From positions 1 through 64,000 of the forward strand of contig JBBQJW010000004.1 of NCBI GenBank assembly GCA_038326325.1: DNA of 64,000 bases, read 5' to 3'. The notes below the pieces were generated by a model. That model saw nothing but the letters and a program-made list of their open reading frames with translations. It had not been told where the DNA came from and made no database searches. The DNA is from UBA10324 sp038326325 (GTDB taxonomy: Bacteria > Bacteroidota > Bacteroidia > Chitinophagales > UBA10324). The translations under genes and the position numbers were made by a program. Positions 37,101 through 44,433 of this stretch are shown one piece after another; positions within the stretch are counted from its first letter, which is position 1, and each line of letters begins with the position of its first letter.

Positions 37101-37823
37101 ACTTTAACAGGAACTTTACCGAATGGATATACCGGAACTTGGACATTGCTGAACGGAACAGGAAATATTGATGATCCGAATTCACAGGTAACTTCGGTTT
37201 CAAGTCTTGGTGATGGAACAAATCAATTCGTCTGGACTGTTACAAACGGAACCTGTACTTACTCTGATACTGCAACACTTCAAACAAATATTCTCATTGC
37301 CGATGCAGGTAATGATCAATCGACTTGTGATACTGTTAATCTTCAGTTGAGTGGAAGTCAATCTTCTGGTTCAGGAATATGGAGTAGTCCAGATAATGGA
37401 ATTTCATTCTCAAATCCTAATGACTCCTCTGCAACTGCCGCAGGATTAAAAGTTGGACCAAACATTATTATCTGGACTGTTACAGATGGAAATTGCATAG
37501 AGATTGATACGCTCATCATTACAGTTAAACCACCAGAAGAATGTATTCAGGATTCATTGGAAATGCCAACAGGATTTTCACCAAATGGTGATGGACCAAA
37601 TGACTTCTTTGTGATTCATGGATTGGTGCGATACCCTGATAATGAATTGAAAGTGTTTAACCGTTGGGGAAATCTTGTGTATCAGAAAAAGAATTACAAC
37701 AACGAATGGAGTGGAACTAATAATAGCGGCGATAAACTTCCGGATGGAACTTACTTCGTGATTTTCATTGTCACTAATCAACCGTCATTAACACTCACTG
37801 GTTATGTTGACATGAGGAGATAG
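28104..37823 (+). CDS. Giant SprB-repeat surface protein with T9SS type B (CHU_C) C-terminus
   Basis: A 3239-residue secreted adhesin of the SprB class. It has a signal peptide (about 10-35, ending YATHAAG), an N-terminal module (about 36-420) with many cysteines and FYRDCQG, shared by gliding-motility-associated proteins, then 33 tandem SprB repeats. The consensus is CNG..NGSIDLTVTGGT.PYTYLWSNGATT, then DL..L.AGTYTVTVTDANGC. A short stretch and a CHU_C domain follow (PTGFSPNGDGPNDFF ... LKVFNRWGNLVY ... DGTYFV), the signal for export by the Por/T9SS machinery. Such proteins are moved along the cell surface in gliding or act in adhesion. Behind it lie PorP/SprF and an OmpA lipoprotein. About 45 TGTWACA words. 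Confidence 0.95.
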   Translation: MIHHYQAIIKRTVFLLSNVIIALAILGTNNKAYATHAAGSDLTYKWISGNIYEVTVNFYRDCQGVAAPGSVTLNVKSTSCGQNFNVTLNPIAGTGQEITFPCNPTSTYCNGGTNPGIQQYTYRGNVTLPTQCIDWIFSYAVCCRNCAISTITNQANCNNSSTGNALYVEAFLNNVAANHNSSPTFTNIPVAFICVNQSFTFNHGVIDANGDSLSYSFIAPKRSATVDVGYLAGFSATNWLTSTPPVAINVITGDITMTPTLLGQVAVCAVLVKEYRNGVLIGSVIRDMQFWVKDCGTNLLPTASGINGTTSFTKVICPGSGSTCFTINSNDGNIGQHITMSSTSTTSIPGSTFTIANQGGASPNYPVGTFCWSPTALDARDQPYTFTVKVQDDACGYNAFQIYSYAIYVPRHLITFTAPTFNGYHISCNGGSNGSVTANVSGGFSPYTYHWSNNASTQTASGLSAGTYGITITDVNGCTKDTTVTLIQPTALTLSVSSTAANCNGNTNATGTATPSGGIPPYTYLWSNGQTTQTATGLSGGNTYNVTVTDANGCTKTGSTTISQPAVLTATVTSSTNVSCNGQSTGAIDLTPSGGTPLYTYLWSNGATTQDLSGLAAGSYTVTVTDSHGCTTTISQTITQPGTVVPVITSTSVNGVNVACYGDASGTASVSVTGGTAPYTYLWSNGATTSSLTGLTAGTVSVTITDANGCLGNGSLTLSQPGGPIVITLDSLKNYNGFGTSCNGASNGGIFISVSGGTPGYLYFWSNGSVTQDITGLAAGNYTITVFDANGCTATHTYTITPPAPLSVTVTSPVNGGGYNIGCNGESSGAANTAVSGGASPYTYIWSNGATTQNLINLTAGTYSVTVTDANGCSGTGSVTLTEPAILVPLITGVTVNGGTNVTCNGGTDGSASVSATGGSLPYTYLWSNGATTSSVSGLGAGTISVTVYDLNGCSNHDSFTFTEPAPITISASLSSYNGYNVGCDGSANGSIDASVTGGTSPYSYLWSNSTTTQDLGSLGAGTYTVTVTDANGCTSVASETLTEPDPIAPVLISPTVTGGTNLSCSGSTEGSISVTVTGGVSPYTYLWSNGATTQNLASIEAGTYTVTVTDANNCTTTSSITLTQPNPVSPVLISPTFAGGFNTSCYGLFDGSITSAISGGTSPYTFTWSNGETTQNVGSLTAGTYSVTITDVNGCTGTGSVTLTEPTPVVLSFSISSFGGGNVGCFGSANGSIDLTVTGGTGPYTYEWTNEATTQDLTGLTAGTYGVVVNDANGCPAVDSVTLTQPDSLYVTFVKQGVTCNGGNDGFINITVVGGTPQFDFLWSNGATTEDLSSLISGGYCVTVRDGNGCIYSRCFAILQPLPLTATTNHTNVTCSATCNGAASVNPSGGTTPYAYLWDNGNTNASVNGLCAGTYCVTVYDSHLCSIIKCVTITQPSPLTAPTISSSFNGYNISCNGSVNGAIDLTPTGGTSPYTYNWSNGATTEDLSNLGAGTYSVTLTDLNGCTTSTSVTLIQPDSLDLTPISPTFSGGYNVTCIGNDGSIDLTVAGGAAPYSYLWSNGATTEDITGIGAGTFTVTVTDVNGCTSEASITLTQSGNLAAILIPSSYNENGVSCFGSTDGYILTTVTGGATPYTYLWSNGETTSTITGLGAGIYTVTITDANGCNVVSTEVLTEPEVLTVSSADVTNITCNGFANGSIDITVTGGTQPPYFYVWSNGATTEDLTNLNVGTYTVTVTDVNGCSFTDSYSITEQPVLTATATSSSSPSCFAANNGTIDLSVSGGTAAYTYSWSNGATTQDLSGLGGGTFNVTVTDANGCTATLASDITLVEPLLLAVSNSPQNVSCNGNGDGSITLTVSGGTPTYTYNWSNGSGAQNINNLIPGTYDVTVTDANGCSATSSATITEPAVLNATLDSYTDTLGCNAVGTGAINISVSGGTTAYSYNWSNGSTTQDQSGLGAGTYNVTITDANGCSTTLATALTIVQVGNVVLSTSVTDVVGCFGGSNGAIDLTITDGQPSYTITWSNGAITEDLSGLSAGTYSVTVSDVNGCSAVTSATVSQPALLTATVSPSSTNVTCNGAGDGTVILNVSGGTPSYDYNWSNGSTTSSLSNLSPGTYDVTVTDANGCTATASSTITEPSVLIASVTAWTDTLGCNAAGTGSIDISVSGGTAAYSYSWSNGATTQDLSSLSGGTYNVTVTDANGCTTTLSSSLNIVQVGVVNLVAVATDVTGCFGDANGSIDLTITDGQPAYTITWSNGATTEDISNLAAGTYSVTVSDVNGCSNSTTATIGQPVILNAAVSALSTDVTCNGACDGTLSLDVTGGTPGYNYQWSNGATTASLTGLCPNTYDVTVTDANGCTATTSGTIIEPPVLTITVDAWTDTLGCNAAGTGSIDISVAGGTSAYSYSWSNGSTTQDLSNLGAGTYDVTVTDAHGCTTSLSASLTIVQVSSPIASTTVTNVTGCFGGANGAIDLTITNGQAPFTYTWSNGATTQDLTNLAAGTYSVTVIDVNGCSTTSNGTVTQPTQVSASPAVATNVTCNGADNGSIDLTPSGGTPPYTFGWSNSATTEDISGLAPGVYDVTVTDLNGCTATGSANITEPNVLAFTGVISSVTCSGSNNGAVDITVTGGTPAYTFNWSNGATTEDLSGVGGATYYVTVSDVNNCVTIDSFVIDEPQPLVAALSITDSIYCNGIDSASIDLTVTGGTASYTYLWSNGATTEDLASVPAGNYAVTVTDANGCTTAGNVTVTQPQPLNATASQSQAVNCNGNSTGQAVVSTTGGTSPYTYSWSTGETNDTLSNIPAGTYQVTVTDLHGCMDTSSVVITQPIVLDAIIVSVTHVNCQNLLSGAVDMNVTGGTSPYNYNWSNGATTQDLAAVGAGTYSVTVTDAHGCTDTLSATINPAIAVIATVNVVDTVSCNGGSDGNLSVSTTGGTSPFTYIWSSGATTQSINNLQGGTYTVTVTDATGCSAVQSMQLADPAIPNFSGGGTTDVCGSDGTLTGTLPNGYTGTWTLLNGTGNIDDPNSQVTSVSSLGDGTNQFVWTVTNGTCTYSDTATLQTNILIADAGNDQSTCDTVNLQLSGSQSSGSGIWSSPDNGISFSNPNDSSATAAGLKVGPNIIIWTVTDGNCIEIDTLIITVKPPEECIQDSLEMPTGFSPNGDGPNDFFVIHGLVRYPDNELKVFNRWGNLVYQKKNYNNEWSGTNNSGDKLPDGTYFVIFIVTNQPSLTLTGYVDMRR
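29350..37050 (+). repeat. Array of 33 SprB-type repeats
   Basis: I counted 33 units, each about 75-80 residues, each with a conserved Cys near the start, a GG(T)-PY turn, a W-S-N-G core and an AGTY-VTVTD-NGC end. Unit starts (Cys) run from about 29385 to 36860. Codon choice differs among copies, so the array is old apart from the triads at 33.6-35.7 kb. Confidence 0.93.
33625..35715 (+). repeat. Higher-order duplication: three copies of a three-unit block
   Basis: Units 19-27 of the SprB array form three successive triads, each made of a CNG.GDG/CDG unit, a CNA.GTG unit preceded by D/WTDTLG, and a CFG..NG unit with the odd ITDGQP/ITNGQ turn in place of V.GGT. Corresponding Cys codons recur every 690-700 bp (about 33.64, 34.33, 35.03 and 35.72 kb). 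This shows block amplification rather than single-unit duplication. Confidence 0.85.
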
Positions 37824-37879
37824 AAAAATTTAAAATCATTTCAGAAAAAAATTCACTCACAGAATAGAAATCATTCAGT

Positions 37880-38812
37880 ATGATAAAAGGAATAATTGTT
37901 CTAGCTTTTTGTTCATTGCTTTCAGTGGCAGCATATGCACAACAAGATGTATTGGTCAGTCAGTACATGTTTAACAATCTGCTCGTGAATCCAGGTTATG
38001 CGGGAAGTAAAAGATTTGCTTCTGCAACATTGCTTTATCGCAATCAATGGGTGAAGTTTGACGGAGCGCCAAATACTTTTGTTGCAACACTGCACGGACC
38101 AACACGCAAACGCAAAGTTGGATTAGGGTTGGAACTTGCTGCCGATAAGATAGGTGTAACATCGCGCTATGATATTTATGCAAATTATGCATATCATATT
38201 GCGCTAAGTAAAAAGTTAAAGTTAGGGTTAGGATTGCGTGGAGGTATCTCTTACTTTAATGCGAAGTTGAGTGACCTTACTGTGTGGGATAGTCCTGATG
38301 TTTTATTTGCACCGGCATCTCAATCTAATATTCTTCCAAACTTTGGAGCAGGTGCTTACATGTACAGCGAAAAATTTTACATGGGGTTATCAGTGCCTGA
38401 GTTGTTGAGTTATGATGCTACACGACCAATAAGTTTAAATCCCGGAAATGGACTTGTGCCTAAACAAGTGCGTCACTATTTCTTCACAATGGGTGGAGCC
38501 ATTGAAGTAAGTCCCGATTTTGTTTTGCGTCCGGCTTTGTTGATCAAATATTCGCAGAACACTCCTGTTGAATTTGATTTCAATCTCAACTTCTGCATCA
38601 AAAAAATTCTTTGGATTGGTGGGGCATATCGTACAGGTGATGCTGCAGTTGCGATGATTGAATTGCAGGCGACAAAAAAATTGCGAATCGGCTATGCTTA
38701 TGATTTTACTACTTCGTTGCTCAAAGATTATTCGAATGGCTCACACGAGTTGATGATCGGATATGATTTTGGTTTTGATATTATGAAAATAAAAACACCC
38801 CGTTATTTCTAA
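37880..38812 (+). CDS. PorP/SprF-family type IX secretion outer-membrane protein
   Basis: A 310-residue protein with a signal peptide (1-20, ending AYAQ) and a beta-barrel, beginning with the family signature QDVLVSQYMFNNLLVNPGYAGSK. SprF and PorP paralogues assist export or surface anchoring of a specific T9SS type B cargo, and genes for cargo and partner are normally adjacent. Here it starts 56 bp after the giant SprB-like gene, which is presumably its cargo. The C-terminus (GYDFGFDIMKIKTPRYF) ends with an aromatic residue as expected for an outer-membrane barrel. Confidence 0.93.
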   Translation: MIKGIIVLAFCSLLSVAAYAQQDVLVSQYMFNNLLVNPGYAGSKRFASATLLYRNQWVKFDGAPNTFVATLHGPTRKRKVGLGLELAADKIGVTSRYDIYANYAYHIALSKKLKLGLGLRGGISYFNAKLSDLTVWDSPDVLFAPASQSNILPNFGAGAYMYSEKFYMGLSVPELLSYDATRPISLNPGNGLVPKQVRHYFFTMGGAIEVSPDFVLRPALLIKYSQNTPVEFDFNLNFCIKKILWIGGAYRTGDAAVAMIELQATKKLRIGYAYDFTTSLLKDYSNGSHELMIGYDFGFDIMKIKTPRYF

Positions 38813-38842
38813 TTTGATTTAAATGATTGCTTGAAGGAAAAA

Positions 38843-40762
38843 ATGAAACTTATGATTCTTCTGAAAATAAAAAATTTAATACCTGTAACAGTCGCTGTTC
38901 TTTTGTTGAGCGGTTGTGCCGGTTCTTACTTTTTAGCCGGTGAACATTTTTATCAGGACATGGCTTACAGTAAGGCAATTCCGAAATTAGAGAAATCTAT
39001 TTCGATGAAAGGATTTCCTGAAGCAAAGCACATGGTGGCTGATGCCTATCGTCAGACTAACAATTCTATTGCTGCAGAAAAGGCTTATAAAGATGTTATC
39101 GCTTTGCCTGATGCTTCTGCCCAGGAGTTTTTCTATTGTGCACAGTCAATGATGAAGAACGGAAATTATTCCGGGGCAAAAGAAATTCTGAATTTATATC
39201 TTCAGAAAAAATCGGATGATAAAGTTGCGCAGTTAATGCTTGCTTCATGCGATTCAGTCAATCACTTTATGAAAGACTCAGCAAAATATATTGTTGAAGA
39301 CATGTCAATTAATTCCGGCTCTTCAATGGCGCCGACTTATTACGATGGCGGGTTGGTTTTTACTTCTGATAGAAATGCAACTGCAAAAACTTACAACTGG
39401 ACTGGAAAACCTTTTCTCGATCTGTATTATGCAAAAGATAATGGCGAAGGAAATTTTTCAGCTCCTGAGTTATTGAAAGGAACAGTGAATGGAATTTATC
39501 ACGATGGACCTGCAACTTTTTCACCTGATGGACACACCATGTATTTCACCCGTGATAATTATGTGGGGAAGAAAGAAGCAAAAAGCACTGAGGATATTGT
39601 GTTGTTAAAAATTTATTCCGCATCAAAAGATGAAAATGGCGAATGGGGAAGTGTAACAGAACTACCATTTAACAGCAACGATTATTCATGCGGTCATCCT
39701 GCTATTGCCGACAAGGGAAACACACTTTACTTCACAAGCAACATGAATGGTGGACAAGGCGGCACTGATATATGGCGTGTGAAAAAGGATGGAGACAAGT
39801 GGGGCACACCGGAAAATCTGGGAGCTGCAATTAATACTGCAGGCAACGAAATGTTTCCATACATGCACAACGATTCAACGCTTTATTATTCATCTGATGG
39901 ATTGGCAGGAATGGGAGGAATGGATATTTATTCTTCTTGGAAAGACGGTGATGGATGGACACGACCACACAACATCGGTTATCCTATCAATACCAATCAC
40001 GATGACTTCGGATATATTTTGGATAAGACTGGAGATAAAGGATACTTCACCAGCAACCGTGAAAGTAGCGATGGAAGTACTGATAAAATTTATCGCTTCT
40101 CGAAACCTGAATTGAAGTTTACACTTTCAGGAACTGTGGTTTATAAAAATGATCAATCACCAATTCAAGGCGCAACAATTACTCTGTTAAATAAAAAGAC
40201 AGGAAGAAAAGAAACTGCCACAAGCGATGCTAAAGGAGAGTTCAAGTTTGAATTGAATGCGAATACTGATTACTCGGTAAGTGGAAATAAAGATGGCTAC
40301 TTCAGCAAAACAGAAGAGATAAGTACACTTGGTAAAAAGCAATCGGAAGACATGATTGTTATACTCAAAATGGAAATGGAAAAAATTGAGTTGAATAAAC
40401 CAATCGTACTTAAAAATATTTATTACGATTTCGATAAAGCAAACATTCGCCCTGATGCTGCGCTTGAATTAGATAAATTGGTAAAAATTTTAAACGATAA
40501 TCCAAGTATTAAAATTGAATTAAGCTCGCACACCGATTGCCGCGGAACTGACCAATACAATCAGAAACTATCGACCGCTCGTGCCGAGAGCGCTGTGAAA
40601 TATATTGTTTCAAAAGGAATTGCTTCTGATAGAATTAAAGCAAAAGGTTACGGAGAAAAAATGCTCGTTGATACCTGCGATTGCGAAAAGTGTACTGAAG
40701 AACAACATCAGAATAATCGCCGCACTGAATTTAAAGTGTTAGGATTTTTGGATTTGAAATAG
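38843..40762 (+). CDS. OmpA-family lipoprotein with TPR and PD40 repeats
   Basis: A 639-residue outer-membrane lipoprotein. The signal ends in a lipobox LLSGC (about 20-24). TPR-like helices follow (about 30-145), then WD40/PD40 beta-propeller repeats (about 160-430, with TFSPDGHTMYFTRDN and TLYFTSNMNGGQGGTDIWR), a carboxypeptidase-regulatory-like domain (about 435-510), and an OmpA domain (about 525-635, YYDFDKANIRPDAALELDKL, ELSSHTDCRGTDQYNQKLSTARAESA) that binds peptidoglycan. This architecture recurs next to PorP/SprF and T9SS cargo genes. A TTG at 38831 is the only earlier in-frame start; the ATG at 38843 is preferred. A terminator closes the operon. Confidence 0.92.
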   Translation: MKLMILLKIKNLIPVTVAVLLLSGCAGSYFLAGEHFYQDMAYSKAIPKLEKSISMKGFPEAKHMVADAYRQTNNSIAAEKAYKDVIALPDASAQEFFYCAQSMMKNGNYSGAKEILNLYLQKKSDDKVAQLMLASCDSVNHFMKDSAKYIVEDMSINSGSSMAPTYYDGGLVFTSDRNATAKTYNWTGKPFLDLYYAKDNGEGNFSAPELLKGTVNGIYHDGPATFSPDGHTMYFTRDNYVGKKEAKSTEDIVLLKIYSASKDENGEWGSVTELPFNSNDYSCGHPAIADKGNTLYFTSNMNGGQGGTDIWRVKKDGDKWGTPENLGAAINTAGNEMFPYMHNDSTLYYSSDGLAGMGGMDIYSSWKDGDGWTRPHNIGYPINTNHDDFGYILDKTGDKGYFTSNRESSDGSTDKIYRFSKPELKFTLSGTVVYKNDQSPIQGATITLLNKKTGRKETATSDAKGEFKFELNANTDYSVSGNKDGYFSKTEEISTLGKKQSEDMIVILKMEMEKIELNKPIVLKNIYYDFDKANIRPDAALELDKLVKILNDNPSIKIELSSHTDCRGTDQYNQKLSTARAESAVKYIVSKGIASDRIKAKGYGEKMLVDTCDCEKCTEEQHQNNRRTEFKVLGFLDLK

Positions 40763-40784
40763 GACTTTCAAGAAAAAAAATTAT

Positions 40785-40816
40785 AGAGATCATCTCATTC
40801 AATTGAGATGGTCTCT
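40785..40816 (+). terminator. Intrinsic terminator of the SprB-SprF-OmpA operon
   Basis: A 13-bp stem with one G-U pair (40785-40797 with 40804-40816) and a 6-nt loop, followed by a T-run, 22 bp after the OmpA stop codon. Confidence 0.88.
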
Positions 40817-40874
40817 TTTTATTTTTAAAAATTCAATAGAAGATGTTTAACTTTCAGGAATCAATTTCAATATC

Positions 40875-43115
40875 ATGAAATCAAAAATTTTATTTCTGAA
40901 TTTATTATTCGCTTTTTCATTTACAAATTTTGTAAACGCACAGAATATGTGGGAAGAGTTTCACTTGAAGCAATCGCTTGGAGAAATTAATTTTATTGAT
41001 AAATACGCATGGATCGAATGCGCTGATGGTGCTATTCGTCTTGATACGACCGAATGGAATTTTGAATTTTATAATTTTACTGAAAAACCGGAAATGTTAC
41101 TTACGGCAACCAGTTTAATTATACAACCGGATGTTTATCATTTTTCAAAATCGCCCAACGGAAATATTGCCTTTACACAAACTCATAGAGTTTTGATTTA
41201 CGATGGTAATAATTTTATTGAACATCCGTATCCAAATATTTCAATTCAGCCCTTTTTCGCGACATACGATTCAATTGGTACATTATGGTATCAAGATTAT
41301 AACTCTCTGGTATTTGATTCAAGTGGAACATGGTCCTACTCTTTAGCGGATTATGCAATATTGACAATCGATACTAACAATTGTTTTATCGCCAATAGTT
41401 GGTTTAGTAATGGGTTTTATAAAATTTGCAGTCCTACTAATATTGATACTTTTTTATCTCCATTTAATCCTTCTTGTAATTTAAACAGTGGATATTTTAA
41501 AATTGACGCGCACAACAATCAATGGCTTTGGAAACAAGATATCGCCGAGTTATCAAGATACGACGGAGCTTCTGTTACATCATACTTTATTTCGGCGATG
41601 CCAAACCACGATTCAATTTGCTCCTTTTGGCCAATTAAAGACAGCACTGTTCTATTTGTAGATTATTTTTCAGATCCGAACGGGGGTCTAGCATATATTT
41701 TCAGTCCATCTGGTTTAATACCGTTAAACATGGCGCAATTGAATATTGACTCATCAGATTACATTGAATTTTTTGTTAGCCCTGTTGGAAGAATTTTCGT
41801 AAAAGTTACTCGCGGTCAAAGCGCGTTTAAAACAGATTTGTATTCAACCATTGATTATTCGAATTGGATGGTTCATGCTTTCGAAAACATTAACTTGTTT
41901 GGCGCAATAAATTTTCCGCAACCTTTTTCAATCGACAGTCTTCATAATTTATATGAATTGGATCAAAATGAAATAATAAAATATGGTGCAAACTGGAGTA
42001 TTCAAAATTTTCCATTGAATACCAATGTAAGCCAGACTACCAATTATTTAAATGATTTTACAGTATCATCAGGGGGTATTTGTTGGATAAAAAAACAAAT
42101 TGATAATTCATCCGCTATTTTTTTCAAATTAGATTTTTCGAATGGTCAATTGGATTCGTCAATTATTTTTTCACTATCAAATTCTAATTATTTTTATTTG
42201 ATTGGAGGAAATGAAACAATGTTTTGGTTTAAAAAATCTGATACTGTTTATGAATGTAATCTAGCCGGAATTTTACATCAGTATCCAATTAATATTTACT
42301 ATACAGGTATCGGAAATTTTTGTAGCAGTTCTGATAAATATGTCAATATAATAAATGATACTGTTTTCGCAATGGAATATCACTCTAATTGGGACTCCGC
42401 TCATGTTATTAAATGCGGAGGTGGAATAGAAACTGATTTGAATTTGAATGGAAATCCAAAAATTACTTCTGGGGTCGTTTCAAGAGATCACCAAAATAAT
42501 TTATGGTTCGCTTCTAAAACTTATCTCTATAAATTCAATGGTTCGGTTTGGGATTCAATACCATTGCCTTTTGTAATTACAACATCAATATATGGCAACT
42601 ACAATCCAGTAATTTGTTTTACCGAAACTGACGAGCTATTTATTTTTATGACCAATAATTCGAATTTTTATACTTCGCATTTATATAAATATTCTGGATT
42701 CTCTTGGATAGATTTTCCAGTTCCGACAGCGGCTCTTTTCGGTCATAATTTATTTTTCAAAGATGGATATCTCTGGACAATAAATGGAGAATCTCTGTTG
42801 CGATTTTACGAAGATGGAACGCCAAACATACTTGGCACTGAATCCAAAATAAAAGGAAATGAATTTCACGATTTGAATTCTAACGATGTAGTTCTATTTC
42901 CTAATCCAACTGATGAAACAATAAATATTTTATCGAATGGAGATAAAATGAAATTGATTTCCGTTTTTGATTTAAGCGGAAGACTTTGCTTCGAGATAAA
43001 AACCAACAGCAAAAATTCTTCGCTCAATTTAAAATCTCTTTCTCAAGGATTGTACTTAGTGAAGATTCAATTTAATAATGGCTCAATTGAGTTAAAGAAA
43101 TTAGTGAAAGAATAA
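40875..43115 (+). CDS. Secreted protein with T9SS type A sorting tail, propeller-like
   Basis: A 746-residue exported protein with a signal peptide (1-22, ending VNAQN) and a long region of short Trp/Tyr-rich motifs resembling two-component-regulator-type or other beta-propeller blades (about 40-640; e.g. DHQNNLWFASKTYLYKFNGSVWDSIPLP). It ends in a T9SS type A domain (DVVLFPNPTDETINI ... KLISVFDLSGRLC ... LSQGLYLVKIQFNNGSIELKKLVKE). It is likely surface-attached or released by T9SS. The gene is more AT-rich than its neighbours and has only one TGTWACA word (41573). Function unknown. Confidence 0.8.
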   Translation: MKSKILFLNLLFAFSFTNFVNAQNMWEEFHLKQSLGEINFIDKYAWIECADGAIRLDTTEWNFEFYNFTEKPEMLLTATSLIIQPDVYHFSKSPNGNIAFTQTHRVLIYDGNNFIEHPYPNISIQPFFATYDSIGTLWYQDYNSLVFDSSGTWSYSLADYAILTIDTNNCFIANSWFSNGFYKICSPTNIDTFLSPFNPSCNLNSGYFKIDAHNNQWLWKQDIAELSRYDGASVTSYFISAMPNHDSICSFWPIKDSTVLFVDYFSDPNGGLAYIFSPSGLIPLNMAQLNIDSSDYIEFFVSPVGRIFVKVTRGQSAFKTDLYSTIDYSNWMVHAFENINLFGAINFPQPFSIDSLHNLYELDQNEIIKYGANWSIQNFPLNTNVSQTTNYLNDFTVSSGGICWIKKQIDNSSAIFFKLDFSNGQLDSSIIFSLSNSNYFYLIGGNETMFWFKKSDTVYECNLAGILHQYPINIYYTGIGNFCSSSDKYVNIINDTVFAMEYHSNWDSAHVIKCGGGIETDLNLNGNPKITSGVVSRDHQNNLWFASKTYLYKFNGSVWDSIPLPFVITTSIYGNYNPVICFTETDELFIFMTNNSNFYTSHLYKYSGFSWIDFPVPTAALFGHNLFFKDGYLWTINGESLLRFYEDGTPNILGTESKIKGNEFHDLNSNDVVLFPNPTDETINILSNGDKMKLISVFDLSGRLCFEIKTNSKNSSLNLKSLSQGLYLVKIQFNNGSIELKKLVKE

Positions 43116-43200
43116 ATCAGGAGAAGTTGCATTCCATTTTCAAATCATTAATCACAAATAATCTTAAATCTGAAATCATAATTCTAAAATCAGTAAACTG

Positions 43201-44286
43201 TTACACCCCAACGGTACTCTCCTTCATCAACTCGGCATTCTCAGCCATTTGCAAAGCATCAAGCATTTCCTGAATGTTTCCATTGATAAAATCTGGTAAA
43301 GTATAAATGGTCATGCCGATGCGATGATCTGTTACACGACCTTGCGAATAATTATAAGTTCTGATTTTTGCTGAGCGGTCACCACTACTAACTATTGATT
43401 TTCGTTTTGCTGCGATGGCAGCTTCGTGCTTACGAACTGCTGCTTCATACAATCGCGTGCGTAACATCTTCATTGCTTTTTCGCGATTACCCAACTGCGA
43501 GCGCTCGGTCTGACACATCACCACCAACCCGGTAGGAATGTGCGTGAGCAAAACTTTTGTTTCTACCTTGTTTACATTCTGTCCGCCTGCTCCACCGCTT
43601 CGCGCTGTTTCCATTTTCACATCAGCGTCTCTTACATCCACATCCACTTCTTCAGCTTCGGGCATCACTGCAACAGTTGCGGCGCTTGTATGTACACGGC
43701 CTTGCGCTTCAGTTGCGGGCACTCGCTGTACCCGATGCACTCCCGATTCAAATTTTAATGTGCCGTAAACATTTTCGCCGGTCACTTCAAATATCACTTC
43801 CTTGTAACCGCCCATTGTGCCTGGGCTGTCGGATACCAATTCCAATTTCCATTTCTTTCCTTCGCAGTAGCGGATATACATTCGATACAAATCTCCAGCG
43901 AATAAACTCGCTTCGTCTCCCCCTGTACCAGCGCGTATTTCGAAGATGGCGTTTTTTTCGTCGGTCGGATCTTTAGGCAACAACAACACGCGAATGGCTT
44001 CTTCTAATTTTGTTTTTTCTTCTTCGAGTCCATCTAATTCCGCTTTCGCCATCTGACGAAACTCGTCGTCTTTTTCGGTCTCAATAATTTTGTTGTTGTT
44101 TTCAATATTGCCAAGCACTACCGAATATCTGTCGTATGCTTCGACAACTTTCTGCAACTCTTTATAAGACTTGTTTAACTGAATATATAATTTCTGATCG
44201 GCGATTTTTTTCGGATCATTCAATTGCAATTCAATATCCTGCCATTTTTCCTTGATCGATTGGAGGCGATTAACTAATTCGTTCAT
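43201..44286 (-). CDS. prfA: Peptide chain release factor 1
   Basis: Terminates translation at UAA and UAG. The 361 residues carry the GGQ loop in ARSGGAGGQNVNKVETKV (about 226-243), which triggers peptidyl-tRNA hydrolysis, preceded by SGVHRVQRVPATEAQGRVHTS, and a PxT-like codon-recognition region before it. The stop codon lies in the phase TG-TAA-CA of a TGTAACA word at 43199-43205, the only phase not allowed inside a gene. The promoter box ends 8 bp before the ATG, so the message may be nearly leaderless. Confidence 0.97.
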   Translation of the reverse strand: MNELVNRLQSIKEKWQDIELQLNDPKKIADQKLYIQLNKSYKELQKVVEAYDRYSVVLGNIENNNKIIETEKDDEFRQMAKAELDGLEEEKTKLEEAIRVLLLPKDPTDEKNAIFEIRAGTGGDEASLFAGDLYRMYIRYCEGKKWKLELVSDSPGTMGGYKEVIFEVTGENVYGTLKFESGVHRVQRVPATEAQGRVHTSAATVAVMPEAEEVDVDVRDADVKMETARSGGAGGQNVNKVETKVLLTHIPTGLVVMCQTERSQLGNREKAMKMLRTRLYEAAVRKHEAAIAAKRKSIVSSGDRSAKIRTYNYSQGRVTDHRIGMTIYTLPDFINGNIQEMLDALQMAENAELMKESTVGV

Positions 44287-44294
44287 TGTGTGGG

Positions 44295-44302
44295 CGAAAA
44301 TA
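44295..44302 (-). promoter_or_regulatory. Promoter -7 element (TTCG variant) of prfA
   Basis: TATTTTCG followed by CCC on the minus strand, identical to the box before yicC, only 8 bp from the prfA ATG. This predicts a leader of just a few bases. Confidence 0.45.
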
Positions 44303-44325
44303 AGAAGTTAGATTGAAGAGGAATA

Positions 44326-44406
44326 GAACGCTGATTTTTATGATGTTGATGATTAGCGCGGATTGAAAATCATTTTAAATCTTAATGATCATAATTATCT
44401 GCGTTC
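44326..44406. repeat. Intergenic repeat-like element with inverted ends
   Basis: An 81-bp AT-rich stretch between prfA and the propeller gene, bounded by GAACGCTGAT and, inverted, ATCTGCGTTC (9 of 10 bases paired). Inside are ATGATGTTGATGATTAGCGCGGATT-type words. It looks like one of the short dispersed intergenic elements of Bacteroidota. No gene seen. Confidence 0.45.
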
Positions 44407-44433
44407 CATTGTATTTAAACAAACAGCAAATCC

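Noticed and set aside
28313..37484. Dense TGTWACA words in the giant gene as independent evidence for the DNA word
   Set aside because: Here the repeated Val-Thr-Val-Thr-Asp protein motif alone could raise the count, so the argument for the word rests on the sites outside this gene.
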